A DNA stretch of 10,601 nt from positions 1-10,601 of the forward strand of contig VXPI01000362.1 of NCBI GenBank assembly GCA_009839585.1, given 5' to 3'. Position numbers and translations under genes: made by a program. The notes beneath the pieces are model-generated. The model saw only the letters and a program-made list of their open reading frames with translations, ran no database searches and was not told the origin of the DNA. This DNA is from Gammaproteobacteria bacterium (lineage in GTDB: Bacteria; Pseudomonadota; Gammaproteobacteria; Arenicellales; Poriferihabitantaceae). Each line of letters opens with the position of its first letter. The first letter of the stretch is position 1. Shown in pieces: positions 1 to 6,631 of the stretch.

Positions 1-256
1 ACGTTTTTTTTTCAAGTTCATAACTCCCGATATCCAAACGAACGTCCGTCAGTCCGGTATCAGCAGAAATCAGGCAGCTCTTTATGTCATCCAGAAGGTT
101 GCTACGAATGTGCTCGAGGACATACTGGTTTGGCGCCAACAGCTTTAGCACCGAGTTTTTCTTATGGTAGTGAAGAACGGAAATCGATGAATCAATTTCT
201 TTTTCGGTCATGACTTCCTTTAGTTTCTCTATGCAATCTCCCCAAAACTCATCCAT
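1..256 (-). CDS. dnaA: Chromosomal replication initiator DnaA, N-terminal part (3' end outside window)
   Basis: DnaA is the ATP-dependent initiator that binds DnaA boxes and opens oriC. Translating the minus strand from the ATG at 256-254 gives 85 codons open to the left edge, beginning MDEFWGDCIEKLKEV. Residues around 40-60 read LLAPNQYVLEHIRSNLLDDI, which aligns with the E. coli DnaA domain I segment ([20 protein letters not shown]). Only domain I, which contacts helicase loader or helicase and other DnaA molecules, is visible; the AAA+ and DNA-binding domains lie outside. A GGAG motif sits about 11 bases before the ATG. The opening residues differ noticeably from the usual SLWQQCL type, so the species is probably not a close relative of the enterics. 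The AT-rich, DnaA-box-containing region just upstream supports the call and suggests the usual autoregulation. Confidence 0.88.
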   Translation of the reverse strand, partial: MDEFWGDCIEKLKEVMTEKEIDSSISVLHYHKKNSVLKLLAPNQYVLEHIRSNLLDDIKSCLISADTGLTDVRLDIGSYELEKKT

Positions 257-480
257 AGTAAAAATTTCTCCACAACCAAAAATTAAAACGAAATCACATT
301 CTTATAAAACAAAATCTCAGAAAAAGGATTAATTAAATTATTGAATTTCAATTAATTTATTATCCAAATTAGAGATAAGCCATTAGTAATATACAGTCAT
401 TCTATTCCAAACAAAAATTGTTATCCACAGGAAAAGCGAAAAAATTTCCGTTTTTTATGAGGTTTTCCAGGAGTGTTGTT
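257..480. other. Candidate chromosomal origin oriC / dnaA regulatory region
   Basis: This non-coding stretch directly upstream of dnaA is strongly AT-rich, especially 285-420, where runs such as attaattaaattattg could serve as a DNA unwinding element. It holds a perfect DnaA box at 421-429 (TTATCCACA) and one-mismatch boxes at 360-368 (TTATCCAAA) and 266-274 (TTCTCCACA), all in the same orientation. Further boxes lie outside it at 762-770 (TCATCCACA, one mismatch) and 788-796 (perfect, opposite strand). In gammaproteobacteria such as Pseudomonas, oriC lies in the dnaA-rpmH gap, which matches this position. Box number is modest, so it could be only the dnaA promoter with autoregulatory boxes. 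I could not compute GC skew by eye. Confidence 0.6.
421..429 (+). promoter_or_regulatory. Consensus DnaA box
   Basis: The nonamer TTATCCACA is an exact match to the high-affinity DnaA-binding consensus TTATNCACA. It flanks the AT-rich stretch 285-420, the arrangement expected for an origin with an adjacent unwinding element. Confidence 0.7.
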
Positions 481-543
481 ATGCGGTGCACATATCAAGG
501 AGCGGGAAACAGAGAGAACGGCGAAATAGTGAAAAGACAGTGA
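481..543 (+). other. 20-codon ORF with good ribosome binding site, possible remnant of rpmH start
   Basis: An ATG at 481 is preceded by AGGAG with 7 bases of spacing, an excellent Shine-Dalgarno arrangement. The frame encodes MRCTYQGAGNRENGEIVKRQ and stops at 541-543. Its position and orientation, divergent from dnaA across the candidate origin, are where gammaproteobacteria carry rpmH (ribosomal protein L34, starting MKRTFQPS). The first six residues MRCTYQ resemble MKRTFQ by conservative changes, but the similarity ends there and only M, T and Q are identical. It may be the decayed 5' end of rpmH, a leader peptide, or chance. No intact rpmH is present in this window. Confidence 0.22.
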
Positions 544-761
544 AGTACACCGAACCGGGTTGTGGCTAGGCAATAGATCGTAAACGATTTCGCCTCATTA
601 TTTTCGATGATTGATTCAGACTATTCCCCGGGTTTTCGGTTAGTGCCTTATCCTCTTTTTCTTCAGTATTTTGGGTGATCTACTGGAGCAGTTTGATACA
701 AATTTAGGCAGCTCGTCACTGATGTGTTCCAAAGTATGGACAGGTAGGGCTTCCGGTTATT
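544..761. other. Non-coding spacer with an imperfect hairpin
   Basis: I see no coding sequence here. The only structure noticed is an imperfect inverted repeat at 568-595 (AGGC...GCCT outside, ATCG-TAAA-CGAT inside) followed by an AT-rich stretch (cattatttt). It could act as a weak terminator for a plus-strand transcript passing 543. The spacer ends at the decayed 3' end of the Fic pseudogene. Confidence 0.3.
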
Positions 762-1883
762 TCATCCACAGCCTTGTCCACTGATTTTGTGGATAAGTTC
801 GAGGGAAATGTGTCTGTAATTTCCATGGGACTCCAGTTTTGCGAATCGTGGACGGTGGTCAGGTGTGGCTATTTCCTCCATTAGTAACCAGCCCAGCCTT
901 TTCGCCACAAACTGTGCAAAAGGGACGATATCCTGATCGATACTAGCCTTCTCAAGAGCAGTCATATACAGGTCGCGATCCTCAACCCTGATAACTGTCC
1001 ACGGATATCCTCCAGATGCCAGCATCGCATCGCGAATCGCTTCCCTGCGTGGAGGCACATGTCGTGATTCCTGAATATACACAGCATGATTACGATATTC
1101 GACAAGATCGGTAGCCTCGATCAACCCAGCCATGACGCAAGGCAAAAACAACTCGCGATACCATTTATTGTGGTCCTTGCGGACTAGGGCGCCGGCATTT
1201 GCACCATGTAATATTTCGCGGATTGATTTCCTTGCCATCTGGAATGACTGCCAGTAACCTCGCGCGGCCAATGCATCGCTACTCTTTCGGTCTGTATCAA
1301 GCTTGTCTGGATTCCAGTTGCCCGAACGCACCCGGTATATCAGCCCCGGTGTGACGCGGCACCCCTCAATCGAAAGGGAGTGATAGGTATCGCTTTGATA
1401 AATATTGTCAACCAGGGACAAATATATTGGAATATCTTCGGGCGGGCTTGGTGGGGTAGGAAATGCAGTGATCGCCGGTTTTCGCATTCAATTGGAGTTT
1501 GCGTCTGGACGGACAGACCAAAAACCTGGGTTGGTTCAAAAGGGTTATTCTCGTATACAGCTAACCAACGCGTCTCATGACATTCAGGATTTCAGTAACG
1601 ATTGCTCAGGGGTCAGATGCTAGTCGCTCTTAAACCTTTCCGTACAATAACTCGTACAAAACTTCCACAAAGAAGCGAACCAGGATGTTGTGTCGTTAGG
1701 ACTCGTATCCGGGCTGGTAGAGATGAGCCAGCCTTTCATCACCGGACACAAAAACCCGTTTTTTATCAGCCGCTCGCGATGAACCCATGATAACTCGCTG
1801 GAGCGAAAGACCCGTCGTCTGCGGTTTTGGAGTTTTTGAAGCCTCGTCAGTGAAGTAGCAAGTTTTTCATTGAGTCTGGTCAT
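762..1883 (-). pseudogene. Fic-family protein gene, decayed, catalytic motif deleted
   Basis: Intact Fic proteins transfer AMP or a related group to a target using a HPFxDGNGR loop. Three pieces of one Fic gene are recognisable. Piece one, from the ATG at 1883, has MTRLNEKLATSL, RRVFRSSELS and NGFLCPVMKGWLIS, then hits TAG (1622-1620) exactly where the family has Trp; downstream codons still read HLTPEQSLL. Piece two, in another frame within about 1490-1560, reads NNPFEPTQVFG. Piece three is an open frame from 1487 to 762 with the Fic inhibitory-type motif SLSIEG, then RGYWQSF, NKWYRELF, SRHVPP and LASGGYPWTVIRVEDRD. Between REAIRDA and MLASGG (near 1023-1028) roughly 40 residues are missing in frame, and these include the HPFxDGNGR motif. 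Family comparisons are from memory. The gene cannot encode an active Fic enzyme; the 241-codon piece could still make an inert protein. Confidence 0.8.
788..796 (-). promoter_or_regulatory. Consensus DnaA box at the 3' end of the Fic pseudogene
   Basis: TGTGGATAA is the exact reverse complement of TTATCCACA. A one-mismatch box, TCATCCACA, lies 18 bases away at 762-770 in the opposite orientation. Both overlap the last codons of the decayed Fic reading frame, so they may belong to the origin region or be chance matches. Confidence 0.4.
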
Positions 1884-1939
1884 ACAGCATATCAAGAAAC
1901 CAACACAAGTATAAAGTGCTTTCCTTTTTCAAGAAAACC

Positions 1940-3133
1940 CTATCCTTGAACGATATCCGTCTGGTGGCTTTCGTTCTCAACAACGCACTCGTATACCAGT
2001 CTGGCAAAGTGCTGCAGTACCGGGTCCCAGTAAGGAGACAGCACTCCACCATCGAAACCTTCAGAATATCGCCCCGCCTGCATGCGCTCAATGATCCCAA
2101 TGTCTTCCACATTCAGCGCTCTCCAGTTTTCCGCCACCCTTTTCCTTGCATCAGCATACTGTGGGGCTGTAGCCCCTTCACCGACAAAATAAAGCGCTAT
2201 TGTTTCTCGCGATGCATCAACCCGTAATGGAGATACAGTGAACACATCCACTTGGTCAGGAAAAACCTCAAAAGCGAAATTTGGAAAAAGAACATACCAA
2301 TCTCCCCGTTTCTTTTTCTGCTCTGGCAATCCCGGAAAATACGGCAGGCCCTCACCACGAGCCGGGTCGGTATGTTGAAAATCATATCCGCACATCAGGA
2401 CATGACGATCAAAGGTCGGTGCTGTTCGCTCGTTCATGCCAACAAAGTCATTTAGCCATGGATGGCACGAGAACACATGATAGGGTTCTATAAAATTCTC
2501 GATAACAAGTTTCCAGTTTGCCTTGATATCGAATTCCATTGATGTGGAAAATGACAGTGCACTGAAATCATACTCATGCAACCGGCTAAGCAAGGGCTCA
2601 AGATACTGCACAAGATCGACTGCCTTGCCATCAAGATTGACAAATATCCAGTCATGCCAGATATCACAGCGAACAGGAACGAGACCACTGTTTTGACCGT
2701 GATTGCTGTTGATATCATGCCGGTCACCGCCGTAAAAATGCGGGCGAGCCATCAGTTTTCCATCAAGCGAATAGCTCCAGGAATGGTTGGGGCAGATGAT
2801 TGAACGACCTCCTTGAATGGTGTCAAGCACTAATTTCGCACCCCGATGACGACAGGCGTTGTGGAAGGCCCGAATCCTGGCGTCACGCCCCCGCACCAAT
2901 ATCAACGGGCTACCCGCAATCTCAACCGGCATTATGTCGCCTGGATTGGCGATTTGGTGAGCAAACCCAGCAAAAACCCAGGTTCTTCGAAATACTTGTG
3001 TGCGCTCTATTTTCTCGAACGACTCACTGGTATAGACAATGTTGGGCAATGCCGAACCGTCCTGCACAGCGCAATAAAGCTTTTCTCTCAACCTCTCGTC
3101 AAAGAAATCGCTTGCAGTGGATGCAACCTTCAT
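1940..3133 (-). CDS. Rieske non-heme iron oxygenase, quaternary-ammonium (betaine) demethylase type
   Basis: This 397-residue protein is the terminal oxygenase of a two-component Rieske system: a [2Fe-2S] cluster passes electrons to a mononuclear iron that activates O2, typically hydroxylating an N-methyl group so that formaldehyde is lost. The Rieske ligands are Cys94-x-His96 and Cys114-x2-His117. The iron site sits in NWKLVIENFIEPYHVFSCHP, with His219 and His224 and Asp344 as the likely third ligand. Glu216, where ring-hydroxylating dioxygenases have Asp, is typical of the carnitine/glycine betaine/stachydrine group (CntA, GbcA, Stc2). I chose the ATG at 3133 because it gives the normal family length and lies downstream of a good promoter; the longer frame to 3235 would start upstream of that promoter. 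No ferredoxin reductase partner is visible. It is divergent from a demethylase-type flavoenzyme, suggesting a shared betaine substrate. The exact substrate is unknown. Confidence 0.85.
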   Translation of the reverse strand: MKVASTASDFFDERLREKLYCAVQDGSALPNIVYTSESFEKIERTQVFRRTWVFAGFAHQIANPGDIMPVEIAGSPLILVRGRDARIRAFHNACRHRGAKLVLDTIQGGRSIICPNHSWSYSLDGKLMARPHFYGGDRHDINSNHGQNSGLVPVRCDIWHDWIFVNLDGKAVDLVQYLEPLLSRLHEYDFSALSFSTSMEFDIKANWKLVIENFIEPYHVFSCHPWLNDFVGMNERTAPTFDRHVLMCGYDFQHTDPARGEGLPYFPGLPEQKKKRGDWYVLFPNFAFEVFPDQVDVFTVSPLRVDASRETIALYFVGEGATAPQYADARKRVAENWRALNVEDIGIIERMQAGRYSEGFDGGVLSPYWDPVLQHFARLVYECVVENESHQTDIVQG

Positions 3134-3186
3134 AGACAAGCCCAAGAAACTCTGATTTAATCTACAGGATAAGACACTGTACTTGG

Positions 3187-3215
3187 AATATAGTTTTATT
3201 TCTATCCATTCGCAA
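3187..3215 (-). promoter_or_regulatory. Sigma-70-type promoter for the Rieske oxygenase gene
   Basis: On the minus strand TTGCGA (3215-3210, 4/6 match to the -35 consensus) is followed after exactly 17 bases by TATATT (3192-3187, 5/6 match to the -10 consensus). Transcription would begin near 3180, leaving a leader of about 45 bases before the ATG at 3133. I found no comparably good promoter for the divergent plus-strand gene in the same 117-base gap. Confidence 0.5.
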
Positions 3216-3250
3216 GAAAAAATCAGCCCGTCCATTTTTGTATCAGTCTA

Positions 3251-5206
3251 ATGCATGATTGTCTACTTGAACCCGTCTGGCTCGGCCCCGTTCGAGCCCA
3301 GAATCGGGTGTTCAGCCCGCCCCATGGAACTACTCTCGGTAAGAACGGAACAGTTTCTGAGGCCCTGATTGCCTATCATCGTGAACGAGCCAAAGGTGGG
3401 GTTGGTCTCATTATCCTGGAAGGCATGACCATTCATCCGAGCTATAGTTTCGAGGAATCATTCCTTTACGCCGGATCAGATCAAATTATCGCTGGATTAG
3501 AGAAGCTTGCTACGGCCTGCCACCCGTATGGTGCTCCCATGTTCGGTCAATTGTTTCACGCTGGCCGGGCCGTACGTCTCAGTCGGGATGGTTCTCGTCC
3601 CGTTACCTATTCGGCCTCGGATGTTCCCGATGAGCGGTACCGGGTCGTCCCCTGCCCAATGCCAAACGAGATGGTCTGGGAAGTTATAGAAAGCTATGCC
3701 CAGGCGGCTAGTCGGCTTATCGAAGGAGGGCTCGATGGCGTAGAAATTCTTGCGAGCATGGGCTACTTGATCGCCCAGTTCCTAAATCCAAATACCAATC
3801 AGCGCGAAGACGAATTCGGGGGTGATCTTGCCAATAGAATGCGAATGCTGCAGGAAATTCTGGTTCGATGTCGCGAACGCATTGGGAATGACAAGACGCT
3901 AGGTGTGCGTATCACCCTTAATGAAAATACGAATTCTGGAATGGCACGTGAGGAAATGCTTGAAGCCTGTCGAATTATCGATCAAGGCAGTCTTGTCGAC
4001 TACTTCAGTGTGATTGCCGGTTCAAGTGCTTCAATGCGAGGCTGGGTTCATGTGTTTCCGCCCATGGCCGTACCACATGCTTTTGTTGCCGATGACGCTC
4101 TGGCATTAAAGCAGGTTGTTAGGAGACCAGTGTTGGTAGCCGGACGGATAAATCAACCACAAGTCGCAGCGGACATAATTAAGAAAGGCTATGCTGAGAT
4201 GGTCGGTTTGGGTCGGGCTCTGATCGCTGATCCTGAATTCGTGAATAAATTTGCTTCGGGGAAGGCAGACAACATTCGTGCCTGTGTTGCGTGTAACCAA
4301 GCCTGCGTTGGCCACCGCTTGGCACACCACCCGATCTCCTGCATTCAGCACCCTGAAAGCGGACGAGAAACCCTGTTTCCAAAAACCGGAACATCCACTC
4401 CGCCGAAAAAGGTACTGGTTATTGGTGGGGGGCCAGGAGGAATGAAAGCTGCGGCTCTGGCGGCAAATAGCGGTCAATGGGTGACTCTGATCGAAAAGGA
4501 GAATGTGCTCGGAGGCCAGGTGCGACTCGCCGAACGACTGCCGGGAAGGGCTGAGTTCGGTGGCGTCATTACCAATTTGATCAAGGAACTTGAAACAGGC
4601 AACGTAACCATACTTCTCAATACTCCGGCAACTGAAGGACTTGTCCAAGAACATCAACCCGACTTGATCGTCATCGCTACTGGGGCCAAACCCCGATTGC
4701 CAGACTCACCCGTCGGTGGCATGCAGCATCTAAACTCATGGTCTGCGTGTGAAGAGAAAGAGAGGGTAGGACAACAGATTGTCATTGCGGATTGGGCTTG
4801 CGACTGGGCCGGACTTGGACTTGCCCACAAATACGCTTTGGCAGGACATCATGTCCGGCTATTTTCAAACGGCACAGCGCCTGGCGAATCCCTGCAAGGC
4901 ATCGTACGTGACCAATGGATTGCTGAAATTCATCGGATAGGGGTTGAAATCACCCCCTACGCACGGTTTTTTGGTGCTGACAATACTACTGCATGGTTTC
5001 AGCATACTGTAAGCGATGAAGCGATCGTTTGTGAAAATGTCGATACGCTAATAAGCTGTTATGCATCATCCTCTATACGCATGCCGAAATGGCTTGAGGC
5101 TTCGAATGCGCCACTTAAAATTATCGGTGATGCCTTGTCCCCGAGAACCGTTGAGGAAGCCATATTGGAAGCTTGGGTGACCGTAGCCTCAATCAATACA
5201 TCGTGA
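3251..5206 (+). CDS. FMN/4Fe-4S/FAD NADH:flavin oxidoreductase family enzyme, likely N-demethylase (StcD/HpbA/DgcA type)
   Basis: The 651-residue protein has the layout of the 2,4-dienoyl-CoA reductase/trimethylamine dehydrogenase family. An Old-Yellow-Enzyme-like FMN barrel fills about residues 1-335 (GPVRAQNRVFSPPH, HAGR at 103-106, YLIAQFLNPNTNQREDEFGG from Tyr172). A 4Fe-4S site follows with Cys345, Cys348, Cys352 and Cys364. An FAD-binding Rossmann fold starts at VLVIGGGPGG (388-397), with a second dinucleotide-type domain around residues 520-550. Relatives include N-methylproline demethylases (StcD, HpbA) and dimethylglycine demethylase subunit DgcA, which oxidise N-methyl groups left after a Rieske enzyme removes the first methyl. 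Pairing with the divergent Rieske oxygenase fits that scheme, but the family also includes enoate reductases, so the substrate is an inference. The Shine-Dalgarno is weak; the ATG at 3251 is the first in frame and aligns with the family start. Confidence 0.82.
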   Translation: MHDCLLEPVWLGPVRAQNRVFSPPHGTTLGKNGTVSEALIAYHRERAKGGVGLIILEGMTIHPSYSFEESFLYAGSDQIIAGLEKLATACHPYGAPMFGQLFHAGRAVRLSRDGSRPVTYSASDVPDERYRVVPCPMPNEMVWEVIESYAQAASRLIEGGLDGVEILASMGYLIAQFLNPNTNQREDEFGGDLANRMRMLQEILVRCRERIGNDKTLGVRITLNENTNSGMAREEMLEACRIIDQGSLVDYFSVIAGSSASMRGWVHVFPPMAVPHAFVADDALALKQVVRRPVLVAGRINQPQVAADIIKKGYAEMVGLGRALIADPEFVNKFASGKADNIRACVACNQACVGHRLAHHPISCIQHPESGRETLFPKTGTSTPPKKVLVIGGGPGGMKAAALAANSGQWVTLIEKENVLGGQVRLAERLPGRAEFGGVITNLIKELETGNVTILLNTPATEGLVQEHQPDLIVIATGAKPRLPDSPVGGMQHLNSWSACEEKERVGQQIVIADWACDWAGLGLAHKYALAGHHVRLFSNGTAPGESLQGIVRDQWIAEIHRIGVEITPYARFFGADNTTAWFQHTVSDEAIVCENVDTLISCYASSSIRMPKWLEASNAPLKIIGDALSPRTVEEAILEAWVTVASINTS

Positions 5207-5236
5207 AAGTTACTGACTGATTTAACTAAATCATAC

Positions 5237-5776
5237 AGAAATCGGATCCTCCTTAGTGCTATAGAGCATAAATGCATCCTGTCACTCGGACACGTATTAG
5301 AGGGACAGTATGGCTTCATAGTGGATATGATCCCTGTGGACCGAAATGGTCACATCAAAATTACGGAACTGGAGCGACTACTCGGAGAAGATGTGCTTCT
5401 CGCTTCCATCATGGCTGTGAACAATGAAATCGGTTCCATACAGGATATAGAAGTACTTTCCGAGATCAACAGGAAAAATGGCACCATCTTTCATAACGAT
5501 GGATCTCAAGCTCCCATGGCAATGACCTTGGGGGATATTTCAGAGCATGTAGACATGCTTAGCCTATCTGGACATAAGATGTACGGCCCCAAAGGAGTCG
5601 GGGTGCTTTACATTCGCCGAGACTTCCAAAATCAGACAGAACCTTTGATTTACGGGGGTGGGCAACAAAATGGGATAAGATCAGGGACATTACCGACTCC
5701 ATTATGCGTTGGTATGGGGGCCGCTTGCCGACTACACCTGTTTATTCTTGACTGTGTGGTTTCTCTCGGCTATTAG
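5237..5776 (+). pseudogene. Cysteine desulfurase (IscS/NifS-type) gene fragment, both ends lost
   Basis: Cysteine desulfurases are PLP enzymes of about 400 residues that move sulfur from cysteine to a catalytic Cys. This frame holds only the central part. It enters recognisable homology at RNRILLSAIEHKCILSLG (from about 5237) with no start codon there, continues through MAVNNEIGSIQDI and FHNDGSQAP, the PLP-lysine motif SLSGHKMYGPKG (Lys codon 5576-5578) and YGGGQQNGIRSGTLPTPL. It leaves homology after CVGMGAACRL near 5735, then has about 13 unrelated residues before TAG at 5774. The N-terminal domain and the catalytic cysteine loop are absent. The frame is open from the TGA that ends the upstream flavoenzyme gene and is in phase with it, so readthrough could in principle extend that protein, but this looks accidental. 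A GTG at 5321 could start a 151-residue product, which could not be active. Confidence 0.8.
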
Positions 5777-5790
5777 AATCCCTTCCATGA

Positions 5791-6225
5791 TCATTTGGTC
5801 GGGCAATTTGTCAACCATGGATTTATTGTCTTTACCTCCGCGAAATCAAAGTCGGCGAGATTTCTAGTGACGACCGTCATGCCGTGCACCATGGCAGTTG
5901 CGGCAATCAATACATCCCTTTCAGGTCTCGGGTCGGGAACATGTAGTTTGGCACATTTCAGGGCAATGGCGGCATCAACAGGCAGTATGCGTCCCAGAAA
6001 CTCGGTCAGGACGTTCCGATCCATCCATTCCCGCAAACGATTGCCCTGTTCCGTATCACGCCGTTTTATGCGCAGAATGCCGATCTCGATCTCTAAAAGA
6101 GTGAGAGCCGATATATGAAAGCTCTCGGCATCCTGCTCTGCAACCCACGTTGCAACATTCACATTTACTCGTGCGTCTCCGATCTTGCGCAATTCGGAGA
6201 TGACATTCGTATCCAGGAGAAACAT
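5791..6225 (-). CDS. PIN-domain toxin, VapC/FitB-like
   Basis: PIN-domain toxins are small metal-dependent RNases that cleave tRNA, rRNA or other RNA and are held inactive by their antitoxin. The 144-residue protein opens with MFLLDTNVISELRK and has the expected acidic quartet: Asp5, Glu45 (in ALTLLEIEIG), Asp104 (in PERDVLIAATA) and Asp125 (in TRNLADF). The length is typical of the FitB branch. I chose the ATG at 6225-6223 because it overlaps the antitoxin stop as TGATG, the usual coupled arrangement; a GTG two codons upstream is possible. All catalytic residues are present, so the toxin is predicted active. It is convergent with the broken cysteine desulfurase fragment, 14 bases away. The RNA target cannot be inferred. 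Confidence 0.88.
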   Translation of the reverse strand: MFLLDTNVISELRKIGDARVNVNVATWVAEQDAESFHISALTLLEIEIGILRIKRRDTEQGNRLREWMDRNVLTEFLGRILPVDAAIALKCAKLHVPDPRPERDVLIAATAMVHGMTVVTRNLADFDFAEVKTINPWLTNCPTK

Positions 6226-6479
6226 CAGCACAGTTCGTCCAATGACAGGCCCAGATTCATGCGTGGCGGATCAAGATTGATTTCGGAGAGCCCTTTCATT
6301 GATAAGGAATCCAGAAGATTTCGTCGCTCTTTCGAAAGCTTTTCATAGGCTTTAATGTCGAGCAGCACGTGAGCGGGTCTTCCGCGATCAGTAATGATTA
6401 CGGGACCAGAAGCGGCTGCTCTTTTTGCCTCGGAAGGGTTCTGATTGAATTCACGGCTGGTAAGGGTCGTGATCGTCAT
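6225..6479 (-). CDS. Phd/YefM-family antitoxin
   Basis: This 84-residue protein is the partner of the downstream PIN toxin. Its N-terminal half, with SREFNQNPSEAKRAA and GPVIITDRGRPAHVLLDIKAYEKL, is the Phd/YefM DNA-binding and dimerisation fold. The C-terminal part, from about residue 50, would be the toxin-wrapping segment. The ATG at 6479 has a strong Shine-Dalgarno (GGAG, 7 bases upstream), and the stop overlaps the toxin ATG, so the two are co-translated. Proteins of this family bind palindromes at their own promoter alone or with toxin. A 7-base inverted repeat lies 18-39 bases upstream of the start and just downstream of a good promoter, fitting autorepression. Confidence 0.88.
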   Translation of the reverse strand: MTITTLTSREFNQNPSEAKRAAASGPVIITDRGRPAHVLLDIKAYEKLSKERRNLLDSLSMKGLSEINLDPPRMNLGLSLDELC

Positions 6480-6496
6480 GGCAAGTCTCCGGTTAG

Positions 6497-6518
6497 GATG
6501 TAGTTATGTTGCTACATC
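6497..6518. promoter_or_regulatory. Palindromic candidate operator of the toxin-antitoxin operon
   Basis: GATGTAG at 6497-6503 and CTACATC at 6512-6518 form a perfect 7-base inverted repeat with an 8-base spacer. It sits between the predicted transcription start (about 6521) and the antitoxin ATG, where a bound Phd-family dimer would block transcription. Confidence 0.55.
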
Positions 6519-6528
6519 AGGCGTCTGA

Positions 6529-6557
6529 AGTAAACTCCAGTCCTTGATTAATGTCAA
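6529..6557 (-). promoter_or_regulatory. Sigma-70 promoter of the toxin-antitoxin operon
   Basis: On the minus strand a perfect -35 TTGACA (6557-6552) is followed after exactly 17 bases by TTTACT (6534-6529, 4/6 match to TATAAT). Transcription would start near 6521, immediately before the palindromic repeat at 6497-6518. Confidence 0.6.
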
Positions 6558-6601
6558 GAGCAAGTCGAAATGCCTGCTTGATTATCCGGGCATAGGAACT
6601 T

Positions 6602-6619
6602 GCCTGCCCTATTTCAGGC
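6602..6619 (-). terminator. Weak hairpin after the vWA operon
   Basis: GCCTG (6602-6606) and CAGGC (6615-6619) form a 5-base stem with an 8-base loop, 12 bases beyond the stop codon of the last operon gene. No U-tract follows on the minus strand, so at best it is an inefficient terminator, and transcripts may read on into the toxin-antitoxin genes. Confidence 0.25.
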
Positions 6620-6631
6620 GTGAATCTACTG

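Noticed and set aside
1380..1790. Plus-strand short frames across the Fic region
   Set aside because: The minus strand carries clear Fic homology there, and the plus-strand translations show no recognisable motif.
3134..3235. N-terminal extension of the Rieske protein to a start at 3235
   Set aside because: It would place the start upstream of the good promoter at 3187-3215, and the added 34 residues have no family counterpart; the ATG at 3133 gives the normal length.
4106..4657. 183-codon minus-strand frame inside the flavoenzyme gene
   Set aside because: It lies wholly within a gene with clear cofactor motifs, and its translation shows no recognisable domain; it is an antisense shadow.
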